Positions 1 to 6,731 are shown, numbered from the stretch's first letter. The stretch: 9,454 nt of DNA from DATKMG01 sp035541995 (GCA_035541995.1 DATKMG010000035.1:1-9454), one strand, 5' to 3'. Notes: generated from the sequence alone by a model not told the origin. Numbers and translations: made by a program.

Positions 1-181
1 GACATCAAATCCAAATAAGAAAGGGTGCGGCTTTTGTGAAGGATGGATTACTGCACTAGGATTCTGGAAAAATCATAACCCCAGGAGTCTTCTTCCCCTT
101 TGGTTTCGTCCCCCCGCTCATGATTGCAGATGTTGAGAGCATCAAGGTCTGCGAGGCGCTTTCGCTTTGGCCTTACTCTTC

Positions 182-202
182 ACTGGCCACTCGCCACTGC
201 CC
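182..202. repeat. Three-unit imperfect heptamer tandem
   Basis: Three consecutive 7-mers, ACTGGCC, ACTCGCC and ACTGCCC, sit just beyond the stop codon of the regulator's C-terminal relic. Each differs from the next at one or two positions. No gene is visible in 1-205. The tract is too short to exclude chance, and no function is assigned. Confidence 0.35.
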
Positions 203-205
203 TTC

Positions 206-436
206 TCACCGGAAATTCTCCACCAGCACCAGGTCGCTCTCAACTCGTTCTAACGCCGCTATAAGAATCGATCGTTCATCGAAGGAAACGGCGAGGTTCC
301 CAGCAAACCGATAAGAACTCAATCCCTTCGGTATTGTGAACAGCCTATCGAGGTCAAGAGTGGCGAAACTGTAGAAATAGATGGCGTGAACTCCACTTGC
401 CTCGTCCTCAGACAGGCCCGCTGGCCTTCCCATCAA
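206..436 (-). pseudogene. Out-of-frame C-terminal relic of the winged-helix/PD40 regulator
   Basis: In a minus-strand frame different from the upstream regulator, this stretch encodes about 70 residues. They include an IYFYSFAT segment, an LAVSFDERSILIAAL segment (a degraded SPDG-type blade) and the ending ESDLVLVENFR before a TGA at 206-208. As I recall the family, acidobacterial transmembrane winged-helix/PD40 regulators end in just this way: a FFSFAT-like strand, a last SPDG blade, then SD-x-MLVENFR. The relic is therefore the real end of the gene whose open frame stops early at 408-410. The join lies somewhere around 408-440, and most of the intervening propeller is absent, so the damage is a deletion plus a frame change rather than a single-base slip. 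Nothing suggests independent translation. The exact left border of homology is uncertain. Confidence 0.72.
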
Positions 437-1484
437 CCAGCGAAAGAACGAACAATCCGGTAGAGGGGATGGAGCTACGCAAGAATGCGAGAGTTTTCCC
501 GTCCGGAGAGAAAATAGGAACACTATCCCAAACGCCCCGGGCGGGAGAAGTTAATCGCTGCCTCTCGGCTGTTTCCGTGGAAATAAGGCAGATCCTGCTG
601 GTACTTTCCGATGGATTATTCTCCGTTATTGCCAGGAACTTCCCATCCGGAGACCACGACATCTTGCCTCTCAGGAGATTAGTCCAATCCACCGACTCAG
701 TCATACCTAACTTCCTCTCCTCTCCTCCTAAGGCCGGAATGATAAGAATCTCACATCCCTGGGGCGTGTACCGGTTAAAAGCGATGCGGCGTCCATCAGG
801 AGACCAAGCGGGTTCGTGATCGTCAGCCGGGTTGGTCGTGAGCCGCAAGGGTCTCCCCCCATCAATGAGTTGGACGTAGATATCGAAATTGTCCTGTTTT
901 TCCCCATTCCAGCAGAAAGCCACCTGGTTGCCATCCGGGGAAATTGCCGGGTCGGTTTCAACGCCTCGAAAACTGGTGAATTTCCGAACTTTGAGAGGAG
1001 GCGTGACAGAGCGTCTTGAGTAAAAGAGCCAGCCCGTGAGGCCAATCCCCAACACGATGGCAGCTATCAACCCTATCCATATAGCCCTCCGCCCCAGCCA
1101 CTTCGCCCCAGGTACGGTCCCTCTTCCCTCTTGACTCAAATCGGCGGCACCCTGTAGCGCAGAGTCGGTTCTTGACTCTGCGGCTCTTGGTCTTAGCGGG
1201 TGAAAAAGCCGCAGCCCCACGAACCGGGGCTGCGCTACCTCCCCGGATTGCTCAGTTGGGCAGATGAATCGGTAGCCGCGGCGAGGCAGGGTCTCGATAT
1301 AGCGGGGAGTATCGGCTGAGTCATTGAGCGCTTCGCGGAGCCTCTGGATGGCTGCGTTTAGGCTGTGGTCGAAATCCACAAAGGTGTCTCCTGGCCAGAG
1401 CCGCTGCTGCAACTCTTCGCGGGTCACCACTCGGCCCGGGTTTTCCAGCAACATCAAATGAATTGATCGAGATCTGGGCAACAC
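408..1484 (-). CDS. Truncated transmembrane winged-helix/PD40 regulator, probably decayed
   Basis: Residues 9-75 match an OmpR/CadC-type winged helix, with VVTREELQQRLW, the FVDFDHSLNAAI recognition region and an ETLPRRGYRFI wing. A linker of about 55 residues follows, then one membrane helix (about 134-155), then four PD40 beta-propeller motifs near 179-190, 226-236, 276-286 and 324-334 (SPDG cores). Intact relatives are typically around 700 residues. This one is 358, stops in mid-propeller, and its proper C-terminus lies downstream in another frame. The N-terminus is also short: the roughly 40 residues that normally precede the LLENPGRVV helix have no counterpart in any frame before the divergent protease gene. 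The only usable start is a GTG at 1484 with no clear Shine-Dalgarno sequence. The linker contains an inserted palindromic element. An intact version would be a membrane-anchored one-component transcription factor. This copy is probably non-functional, though the DNA-binding and membrane parts could still be made. Confidence 0.78.
   Translation of the reverse strand: MLPRSRSIHLMLLENPGRVVTREELQQRLWPGDTFVDFDHSLNAAIQRLREALNDSADTPRYIETLPRRGYRFICPTEQSGEVAQPRFVGLRLFHPLRPRAAESRTDSALQGAADLSQEGRGTVPGAKWLGRRAIWIGLIAAIVLGIGLTGWLFYSRRSVTPPLKVRKFTSFRGVETDPAISPDGNQVAFCWNGEKQDNFDIYVQLIDGGRPLRLTTNPADDHEPAWSPDGRRIAFNRYTPQGCEILIIPALGGEERKLGMTESVDWTNLLRGKMSWSPDGKFLAITENNPSESTSRICLISTETAERQRLTSPARGVWDSVPIFSPDGKTLAFLRSSIPSTGLFVLSLVDGKASGPV
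1154..1238. repeat. BIME-like double-hairpin palindromic element inside a coding region
   Basis: The 85-bp element is bounded by the inverted pair GTAGCGCAG (1154-1162) and CTGCGCTAC (1230-1238), with a second inner pair CTGCGGCT (1178-1185) and AGCCGCAG (1207-1214). Each half folds on its own. Half 1 (1158-1182) has a perfect 9-bp stem CGCAGAGTC/GACTCTGCG around a 7-nt loop. Half 2 (1210-1234) has a perfect 9-bp stem CGCAGCCCC/GGGGCTGCG around a 7-nt loop that is nearly the reverse complement of the first. The upper four stem pairs differ between halves yet stay fully paired, so the structure is conserved rather than the sequence. It lies in the low-constraint linker of the winged-helix regulator and leaves the frame open there. 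It resembles inverted pairs of REP units or palindromic elements that insert into genes. No second copy is in this window. Confidence 0.82.
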
Positions 1485-1550
1485 CTGATGGTCCTTGCAT
1501 TGAGGTAGCGGCTGAGCTGAACGAATCTGGCGTCATCTCGCGAATCACCC

Positions 1551-1555
1551 GGAGG
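1551..1555 (+). promoter_or_regulatory. Shine-Dalgarno of the secreted metalloprotease gene
   Basis: GGAGG lies 8 nt before the ATG at 1564 and fixes that start. A frame-compatible GTG at 1555 overlaps the site itself and cannot use it. Confidence 0.75.
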
Positions 1556-1563
1556 TGAATGCC

Positions 1564-2247
1564 ATGAAAAGCTCGTTTAGGGTTAGATCGATTGTTTCTT
1601 TTGCCCTCCTTTCTTCCGTTCTTCAATTTCCGCCAATTGCATCTGCCCGGAATTCAGAACCCAAGCCGGAACTTACACTGCTGGTTTTCAATTACACACG
1701 CCTTTCGTCCGGCCAAATCACAGAAATCAGGGCCAGGGTAGCGTTTATATTTGAACAGGCAGGAATACAGATTAACTGGCTGAATTGCCGCCCCGTCCCG
1801 GAACACCAATCAATTCCGGCAGCTTGCCAGCAACCGCCAGGACCGAGTCATTTGGCTATCCGACTGTTGGACCATACTTTTGATCAAGAGACCGGCTTGG
1901 CCCACACCGTATTGGGGCTCTCCTTCGCTTCCGAAACAGGGGGTTCTCTGGCCACCCTTTCTTGCGATGCAGTCGAAAGGTTCGCCAGGGGGAATCGGAC
2001 TTTGGAGGCCTCCTACCTGGGCCATGCCATCGCCCATGAGATTGGCCATAGCTTGCTTGGAACGGGGGCTCACTGCAACGAGGGAATTATGAAGGCTCAG
2101 TGGAATAGCAGTGAATTGAAACAAATTGAGGCAGCCCGGCAGGGTCTGCTCTTCCCTAAAGAGCAAGTCCGAAATCTCAGAATGAGTCTGGCGGCCCGCC
2201 AGGAGACTGCGGGAAGTGACCAAGCGGCATCCGGGGCGAGGAAATGA
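1564..2247 (+). CDS. Secreted zinc metalloprotease-like protein
   Basis: The 227-residue product has a signal peptide (basic MKSSFRVR, hydrophobic VSFALLSSVL, likely cleavage after PPIASA near residue 28). The catalytic signature is AHEIGH at 157-162, giving an HExxH zinc site with H158 and H162 as ligands and E159 as the general base. H170 follows after seven residues as the probable third ligand, then GIM (174-176), which looks like a metzincin-style Met-turn, and a conserved-looking W180. Classical metzincins have HExxHxxGxxH, so this spacing is two residues longer. The tail after LLFPKEQV is helical and polar. I recognise similar small secreted HExxH proteins from acidobacterial genomes, but know of no characterised substrate. 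It is divergent from the decayed regulator with only 79 nt between their starts, so the regulator may once have controlled it. The ATG at 1564 is chosen for its GGAGG site. Confidence 0.84.
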   Translation: MKSSFRVRSIVSFALLSSVLQFPPIASARNSEPKPELTLLVFNYTRLSSGQITEIRARVAFIFEQAGIQINWLNCRPVPEHQSIPAACQQPPGPSHLAIRLLDHTFDQETGLAHTVLGLSFASETGGSLATLSCDAVERFARGNRTLEASYLGHAIAHEIGHSLLGTGAHCNEGIMKAQWNSSELKQIEAARQGLLFPKEQVRNLRMSLAARQETAGSDQAASGARK

Positions 2248-2283
2248 CCGGCGGGAACAATGTGCCCGGTTACTCGTTCATGG

Positions 2284-2307
2284 GATCGGACACACTGTGT
2301 CCAGATC
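2284..2307. promoter_or_regulatory. Palindrome between protease and SDR genes, possible operator
   Basis: GGACACA (2288-2294), one central C, and TGTGTCC (2296-2302) form a perfect 7+7 palindrome, with a GATC on each side (2284-2287 and 2304-2307, offset by one A). It lies 37 nt after the protease stop and about 100 nt upstream of the SDR promoter candidate. No T-run follows, so it does not look like an intrinsic terminator. A dimeric regulator site is possible. Confidence 0.4.
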
Positions 2308-2401
2308 TCCGGTCTTATCGTGACGGCAGGGGATTCGGTGGGCAACTTGAATGAGACGTCGAACCGAAACCCGTTTGGAGCCTCTCCTTCCCGCCCTGTG
2401 G

Positions 2402-2410
2402 TGATATAAT
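2402..2410 (+). promoter_or_regulatory. Extended -10 promoter for the SDR gene
   Basis: TGATATAAT is a perfect TGn extended -10 with a consensus TATAAT (2405-2410). No -35 match is visible 16-18 nt upstream, as is common for extended -10 promoters. Transcription would start near 2417, leaving a leader of about 120 nt before the ATG at 2536. The same TGATATAA core occurs in the nucleotidyltransferase promoter at 6752-6760. Confidence 0.5.
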
Positions 2411-2521
2411 CTCCTGCGATTTCCCTTCAACTAAGTGCGGTCCGGAACTGTGAATGACGATGATCAAATTCCAATTGGATGGTCTCGCGGCTTTATAGTT
2501 GCCGGGGCAGTTCTTCAGCCC

Positions 2522-2527
2522 AGGAGG
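2522..2527 (+). promoter_or_regulatory. Shine-Dalgarno of the SDR gene
   Basis: AGGAGG lies 8 nt before the ATG at 2536. It places the start there rather than at an in-frame codon at 2479, whose 19 extra residues do not resemble the family. Confidence 0.78.
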
Positions 2528-2535
2528 TGCTAGAT

Positions 2536-3291
2536 ATGGATCTTGGTCTGCATAACAAGTGTGTTGTTGTCACGGGTGGGAGCAAAGGGATAGGAAAGTG
2601 CATCGTGAATCGATTTGCCGAGGAAGGGGCAAGAATTGCGACTTGCGCCCGGGGAGTGGAAGCCTTGGAGGAAACGAAACGAGAACTGGTCGGCAAAGGA
2701 GCGGATGTTTTTGCGTGTCCTTGCGACGTCAGCTCTGCCGATGCTTTGTACCAGTTCCTCGAAACGGCGCAGGAGAAAATGGGAGCAATAGACATCCTGG
2801 TGAATAATGCCTCCGGTTTCGGATTAGAGGATGATGAGAAGGGGTGGCGGGCGGGATTCAACGTGGACATGATGGCGGCAGTGCGAGCAGTGTGGAAAGT
2901 AACCCCATGGATGAAGGAGCGGGGCGGCGGCGCGATTGTCAACATATCGTCGGTTTCAGGACTGGAGGGAGGCTGGACAACTCCTTATTCTGCCGCCAAG
3001 GCTGCACTTGTGAGCCTGTCCAAGAATCTGTCGATAAGCTTGGCTCCCTTGAGGATTCGTGTCAATACGGTGGCCCCTGGCTCTATCGAATATCCCGGAG
3101 GGGCTTGGGAGCAGATAAAGCAGACCCGACCGGAGTATTACGAAAAAGTCCGCGATACTATCCCTCTGGGACGGATGGGAACACCCCAGGAGGTAGCCGA
3201 TGTGGTTGTGTATCTGGCGTCTGAGCGCGCCAGTTGGGTTAACGGTGTTTGCCTCTGTGTCGATGGAGGCCAGTACAAGGCCAATATTTAG
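2536..3291 (+). CDS. Short-chain dehydrogenase/reductase (SDR, FabG-like)
   Basis: This 251-residue protein is a full-length classical SDR, a cytosolic NAD(P)-dependent oxidoreductase. The dinucleotide loop is TGGSKGIG at 13-20. R39 at the end of the second strand hints at NADP(H) preference. D64 (CDV) is the usual adenine-contacting position and NNAS (90-93) is the fold-stabilising motif. The catalytic residues are S139 (in NISSVSG), Y151 and K155 (the YxxxK motif, PYSAAKA). RVNTVAPG (174-182) and the C-terminal V-NG--L-VDGG segment complete the family pattern. The closest general resemblance is to 3-oxoacyl-ACP reductase and related ketoreductases, but the substrate cannot be read from sequence. 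It appears monocistronic: an extended -10 promoter lies upstream and the gene converges with the MFS exporter, stops 53 nt apart. Confidence 0.93.
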   Translation: MDLGLHNKCVVVTGGSKGIGKCIVNRFAEEGARIATCARGVEALEETKRELVGKGADVFACPCDVSSADALYQFLETAQEKMGAIDILVNNASGFGLEDDEKGWRAGFNVDMMAAVRAVWKVTPWMKERGGGAIVNISSVSGLEGGWTTPYSAAKAALVSLSKNLSISLAPLRIRVNTVAPGSIEYPGGAWEQIKQTRPEYYEKVRDTIPLGRMGTPQEVADVVVYLASERASWVNGVCLCVDGGQYKANI

Positions 3292-3309
3292 GAATGAGAG
3301 GCCACCGGC

Positions 3310-3345
3310 GCGGGATAGGAGCTTCGATGCTTATGACAATCCCGC
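3310..3345. terminator. Inverted repeat between convergent genes, possible terminator
   Basis: GCGGGAT (3310-3316) pairs with ATCCCGC (3339-3345) across a 22-nt loop, just past the SDR stop and touching the stop codon of the MFS gene. The arms are perfect, but the loop is long and neither strand has a convincing T-run. Its place between two converging genes is the main argument for a shared terminator. Confidence 0.28.
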
Positions 3346-4652
3346 TATGGTTCTCGGCTTTCTTGTTGTGCCAAGATGAGCCGGCGCGCTTCCTCCCGGA
3401 ATGCGGGAAGCTGGCGGCTGTAAACAATCGCCCCCGCGATGCACAGTAGACCGCCTGCGGCAACGGTGACCGGTGCCCCAAATGGATGGGCTGCACCGCC
3501 TGCTAACAGCGCCCCGAAGGGAGCCATTCCCATAAACATCATGGAATAGATGGCCATCACACGACCCCGCATATGGTCGGGAGTCATGCTCTGGACCAGG
3601 GTATTGGTGGAACCCATCTGGACCATCAAAGCATAGCCAGTCGGAATCAGGATAAGCGCAGAAAGCCAAAACACGCGGGAATAGGCAAAAAGAATCAAGC
3701 TTACTCCAAACCCGCCGCTGGCCAGCGCAATCCATCGGCCCAGCCCACGCAATCCCCTGCGAGTCGCGAGAGTCAGAGCTCCCAGCAGAGCGCCGATACC
3801 AGTCGCGCCCATCAGGATTCCCAGGGCTCGTGGCCCTCCATGCAGGATTTCCCCGGCAAAAATGGGCATCAAAACCGCATAGGGAGCTCCAACCAGGCTG
3901 GCGAGAGCCAACAAGAGGAGCAGCCATCGAATAGGCAAGGAACTGCGCGCGAAACGAAACCCTTCGAGGATATTCTCCAGCGGTGAATCAGCCCGTGCCT
4001 GACGAGAAACGGGCGTCACCTGCATCATCAGTAGGCCGGCGATAACGGCCAGATAGCTGATCCCGTTTGCAAAGAAACACCAGCCTTCGCCGATACTAGC
4101 GACCAGGATCCCTGCAACGGCAGGTCCAATCATGCGCGCGCTGTTGAACATCGAGGAATTCAGAGCAATGGCATTCATCAAATCCCCTTTGCCGACCATA
4201 TCCACTATGAAGGACTGCCGGGCAGGAATGTCGAAGGCGTTCACCACCCCCAGGCAGGCTGCCAGCGCGGCCACATGCCATACTTTCACATAGCCGGTCA
4301 AAGTGAGCCAGGCCAAAACCAATGCCAGAACCATGGAGGCAACTTGAGTAGCAATGACGATCCGGTGACGATTGTAACGGTCAGCTACGATTCCCCCCAA
4401 CGGTGCAGCCAGGAGAACAGGAATTTGCCCTGCAAATCCCACCGTTCCTAAAAGCAGGGCTGATCCGGTCAAGCGGTAAACCAGCCAGGACTGCGCGACC
4501 GACTGCATCCAGGTACCAATTAAGGAGATCAACTGACCGGCAAAGAAGAGCCGAAAGTTCCGGTGTCGCAGGGCCCTTAGGGCATAAGAGAGCTTCAGCG
4601 GCTGTCTCGCGTCAAGCTGATCGGTGCTGCTACCGGGTTGCGTCTGGTCCAC
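3345..4652 (-). CDS. MFS transporter, EntS/MFS_3-type exporter
   Basis: A 435-residue inner-membrane permease with about twelve hydrophobic helices in two six-helix halves, split by a polar loop near residues 213-235. The loop between helices 2 and 3 carries MFS motif A (GGIVADRYNRHR, 86-97). Further hallmarks of the MFS_3/EntS-like group are FDIPARQSFIVDM (140-152) followed by LMNAIALNSSMFNSARMIGP, and in the second half TPDHMRGRVMAIYSM (357-371). The group includes enterobactin exporter EntS and many proton-driven drug or metabolite exporters. The cargo here is unknown. The start is taken as GTG at 4652, with AGGAG 5 nt upstream. An in-frame TTG at 4676 would add eight residues but lacks a site. 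It is transcribed alone and converges on the SDR gene, and a cupredoxin remnant lies just upstream of its 5' end. Confidence 0.9.
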   Translation of the reverse strand: MDQTQPGSSTDQLDARQPLKLSYALRALRHRNFRLFFAGQLISLIGTWMQSVAQSWLVYRLTGSALLLGTVGFAGQIPVLLAAPLGGIVADRYNRHRIVIATQVASMVLALVLAWLTLTGYVKVWHVAALAACLGVVNAFDIPARQSFIVDMVGKGDLMNAIALNSSMFNSARMIGPAVAGILVASIGEGWCFFANGISYLAVIAGLLMMQVTPVSRQARADSPLENILEGFRFARSSLPIRWLLLLLALASLVGAPYAVLMPIFAGEILHGGPRALGILMGATGIGALLGALTLATRRGLRGLGRWIALASGGFGVSLILFAYSRVFWLSALILIPTGYALMVQMGSTNTLVQSMTPDHMRGRVMAIYSMMFMGMAPFGALLAGGAAHPFGAPVTVAAGGLLCIAGAIVYSRQLPAFREEARRLILAQQESREP

Positions 4653-4657
4653 GGATG

Positions 4658-4662
4658 CTCCT
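4658..4662 (-). promoter_or_regulatory. Shine-Dalgarno deciding the MFS start
   Basis: On the minus strand AGGAG stands 5 nt before the GTG at 4652-4650. This favours that start over the upstream TTG at 4676. Confidence 0.55.
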
Positions 4663-4731
4663 GAACTTAATTGCAAGCGTCATTCAGCATATCATCCGTC
4701 ACTTCCAGGGAAAACCATAAGAAGAAGGCTG

Positions 4732-4836
4732 GTTGAGACCGACGACCACTTCTCCTTTCAATTTACGGTTCCGGAAACGTACAATTATTACTGTTCGGTA
4801 CATCCCCACATGACTGGAAAGGCGATTGTGAAGTAA
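4732..4836 (+). pseudogene. 3' remnant of an amicyanin/plastocyanin-like cupredoxin gene
   Basis: The last 34 codons before a TAA at 4834 encode HFSFQFTVPETYNYYCSV followed by HPHMTGKAIVK. This is the closing beta-hairpin of a type 1 copper protein. The Cys-x2-His-x2-Met copper ligands (C at 4792-4794, H at 4801-4803, M at 4810-4812) have amicyanin spacing. A working domain needs about 70 more residues upstream, including the first histidine ligand. Only about 80 nt separate this from the divergent MFS start, and no frame there encodes such a sequence. The open frame does extend back to a GTG at 4624, but that part overlaps the MFS gene antisense and has no cupredoxin character. I read this as the surviving tail of a truncated gene. 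It ends 9 nt from the convergent diguanylate cyclase stop. Confidence 0.75.
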
Positions 4837-4845
4837 ATGGTGGTC

Positions 4846-6588
4846 TCAATTATCCGAAGGGGAGAGGATGGTGCCTTGTAAGGTGTCCTGTGGCTGCCCA
4901 GACACGACCCGGTTTCGCCCCTCAGATTTGGCCCGGTAAAGTGCCGCGTCAGCCACTTGCAGTAGTGAATGAACTAATCCGTGGTCAGGGTATGCAGAGA
5001 CGCCGGCAGAAACCGTCACCGCGCCCAGGGGTCTCCCCTCGTGAATCAGGTACAAGTGTTGCAGCGATTCGCGGATTTGGTCAGCCCGGTGTACCGTGTC
5101 AATCAAGGAAGTCTCCGGAAAAATGAGGACGAACTCCTCTCCGCCGTAGCGGCAAAAGATGTCTTCCTTGCGGATGCGGGCTTGCACAAAGATACTGAAT
5201 TCCTTGAGCAACAGGTCGCCCGCCTCGTGACCGAAGGTGTCGTTAAACTGCTTGAAGTGATCCAGGTCCAACATAACAAATCCCAGAGGGAATTGCTTGC
5301 GCTCTGCACGGCGCAATTCTCTTTCCAGCGTTTCTTCCATGTACCGACGGTTATAAAGCCCGGTCAAAGAATCACAGATCGATTGGCTGCGCAAGGCCTC
5401 GCGCAGTTTGATGTTGGCTAACGAAAGAGCAACACTCTCGCTCAACGCGAGTGCTAACTTCTGTTTTGATGGCACTCCGTCCGGTGTGTCGAAGCCCCAA
5501 TGGTCTGCGCCATCCAGCAGCGTCAGTACCCCCAGTGTTTCCCCTTGGGCAACCAGCGGGATACAAAGGGCAGAGGCTTTTCCAGAGAGCTTGAGATGCG
5601 GACAACTCGGCATGTCCAATGTTCCCCCGGTCTGGTGCGGCAGACCCCGTCTCAAAGCCCAGCAAGCTTCCGGCGGAAAGATGGTTTCGCCGTTGTAGCC
5701 ACTGCCGATCATCGAAACACTCTCCAGGTAGTTCTTGGAATCCTTCATCAGGAACAGGGCCCCTGATTCTGCCTCAAGTAGCCTTTCTACCGAATGACGA
5801 ACCACTTGGTAAGCCTCTTCGGAGGTCTGACAACTCTGAAGCATCTCGGCAGACTGGTGCAGCCGGCTGATATCCCGATTGCTGGCCTGTAATTGGCAGT
5901 TCAACTCCTCCGTTTTTTCCTCGGCTTCCTGGTACTGATCCATTTTCCGGCGAATAAGGGAGTAGGCCGAGGTTAGCAAACCTAGAATAATGACCGACCC
6001 CAGAGCGAGAGCAACTGTTGTGTTCCTGGCATGGGCCTCGATGGTCCGATTTCCCTGGTCCAGCGAAGCGGTTTCTCTCTTTCGTATCTCTTCGACTACC
6101 TGCTGTAATTCGTCCATGGACTGTTTGTCCAATCCCGTTTTGACCTCGGCTTGCGCTGCCTCAAAACCGCGATTGCTCCGTAACTCGATGATTTGCCCAT
6201 GTGTGCTGAGCATATTTCGAATCAGGCTTTCAACTCGCGCGAAGTTTTGAAGTTGATCGGGGGATTGGGAAAACAGGGTGCGCAGGTCGGCCAACTCCCG
6301 GTCAACGGATCCACGCGCAAGGAAATAGGGCTGAAGATAGCGAGGTTCTCCGGTAATGACGAAGCCTCGCATTCCACGCTGACTGTCTTTAATTCGAGAT
6401 TGCAGGAGCTCGACTGCTGTGAGCCCTCTGCGAATCAGAGACTCCTCACGCATCTGTTCTTCAAGTTGCCGAATGCTTCGATAGGAGAGAGCTGCCACTG
6501 CCAGAAGGATCACAAGAGCTGCAATGCCTGCAGTCCTGATGCCGACCCATCGCTTCCAGACACCCGTGAATGCCATGGATTTTGCCAT
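4846..6588 (-). CDS. Membrane diguanylate cyclase, CHASE3-GAF-GGDEF
   Basis: A 580-residue sensor enzyme that should make c-di-GMP from two GTP. Order: membrane helix about 14-35; periplasmic CHASE3-like helical sensor about 36-190 (with the DSQRGMRGFVITGEPRYLQPY region at 68-88); second membrane helix about 191-212; coiled-coil linker about 215-250; GAF domain about 254-395 containing ACWALRRGLPH; GGDEF domain about 400-565. The active site is GGEEF at 482-486, with D441 in LDLDHFKQFND as metal ligand and FGHEAGD after it. The inhibitory RxxD site is present as R473-x-x-D476, five residues before GGEEF, the PleD arrangement, so product inhibition is expected. No EAL or HD-GYP domain follows. 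The start at ATG 6588 is preferred (GGAGGGAG at 6603-6610, rather distant at 14 nt). TTG at 6612 and ATG at 6576 are alternatives. It is divergent from the nucleotidyltransferase gene. Confidence 0.93.
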   Translation of the reverse strand: MAKSMAFTGVWKRWVGIRTAGIAALVILLAVAALSYRSIRQLEEQMREESLIRRGLTAVELLQSRIKDSQRGMRGFVITGEPRYLQPYFLARGSVDRELADLRTLFSQSPDQLQNFARVESLIRNMLSTHGQIIELRSNRGFEAAQAEVKTGLDKQSMDELQQVVEEIRKRETASLDQGNRTIEAHARNTTVALALGSVIILGLLTSAYSLIRRKMDQYQEAEEKTEELNCQLQASNRDISRLHQSAEMLQSCQTSEEAYQVVRHSVERLLEAESGALFLMKDSKNYLESVSMIGSGYNGETIFPPEACWALRRGLPHQTGGTLDMPSCPHLKLSGKASALCIPLVAQGETLGVLTLLDGADHWGFDTPDGVPSKQKLALALSESVALSLANIKLREALRSQSICDSLTGLYNRRYMEETLERELRRAERKQFPLGFVMLDLDHFKQFNDTFGHEAGDLLLKEFSIFVQARIRKEDIFCRYGGEEFVLIFPETSLIDTVHRADQIRESLQHLYLIHEGRPLGAVTVSAGVSAYPDHGLVHSLLQVADAALYRAKSEGRNRVVSGQPQDTLQGTILSPSDN

Positions 6589-6646
6589 TCTGCTTTCCGA
6601 GACTCCCTCCAAACCCTGGCATGGGTCCGAGGAAGGGGACGTGTAA

Positions 6647-6671
6647 AACCGATCTGCTGGAATTATCGGTT
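6647..6671. promoter_or_regulatory. Inverted repeat upstream of the diguanylate cyclase
   Basis: AACCGAT (6647-6653) and ATCGGTT (6665-6671) are perfect 7-bp inverted arms with 11 nt between them, in the divergent intergenic region about 60 nt from the cyclase start. A GATAAT on the minus strand overlaps one arm and could be a -10, though no matching -35 is seen. This is an operator-like arrangement, weakly supported. Confidence 0.28.
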
Positions 6672-6731
6672 GGTCGATGTCTGGAGATTACCGTAGTTTG
6701 TTGGCAGGAAAGGACTCTCCCCGGAATTGTT

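Noticed and set aside
1..205. A partial gene at the left edge
   Set aside because: No frame on either strand shows a recognisable protein. The short frames have no start signal and no family motif.
206..523. A separate 105-codon minus-strand gene
   Set aside because: Its first third is a shadow of the regulator in another frame, and the rest is the regulator's own C-terminus displaced by a frame change.
1154..1238. The double hairpin as a CRISPR repeat or attachment site
   Set aside because: There is a single copy, no spacers, no integrase and no flanking direct repeat that I can define. An inverted REP-type pair explains it better.
1555..1563. GTG at 1555 as the metalloprotease start
   Set aside because: The codon is part of the GGAGG site itself, and the ATG at 1564 is correctly spaced and opens a proper signal peptide.
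2479..2535. Upstream start for the SDR protein
   Set aside because: The 19 extra residues do not match the family, and AGGAGG just before 2536 supports the later ATG.
3573..3986. A 137-codon plus-strand frame opposite the MFS gene
   Set aside because: It has low-complexity Gln/Ser-rich composition typical of antisense to a hydrophobic membrane protein, with no start signal and no recognisable motif.
4624..4836. A 70-codon plus-strand frame as a complete small gene
   Set aside because: Only its last ~34 codons resemble anything (cupredoxin). The first part is antisense to the MFS 5' end, starts with GTG and has no ribosome binding site. It was recorded as a remnant instead.
4981..5421. A 146-codon plus-strand frame opposite the GGDEF domain
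   Set aside because: It lies entirely antisense to the conserved catalytic domain and has no independent evidence.
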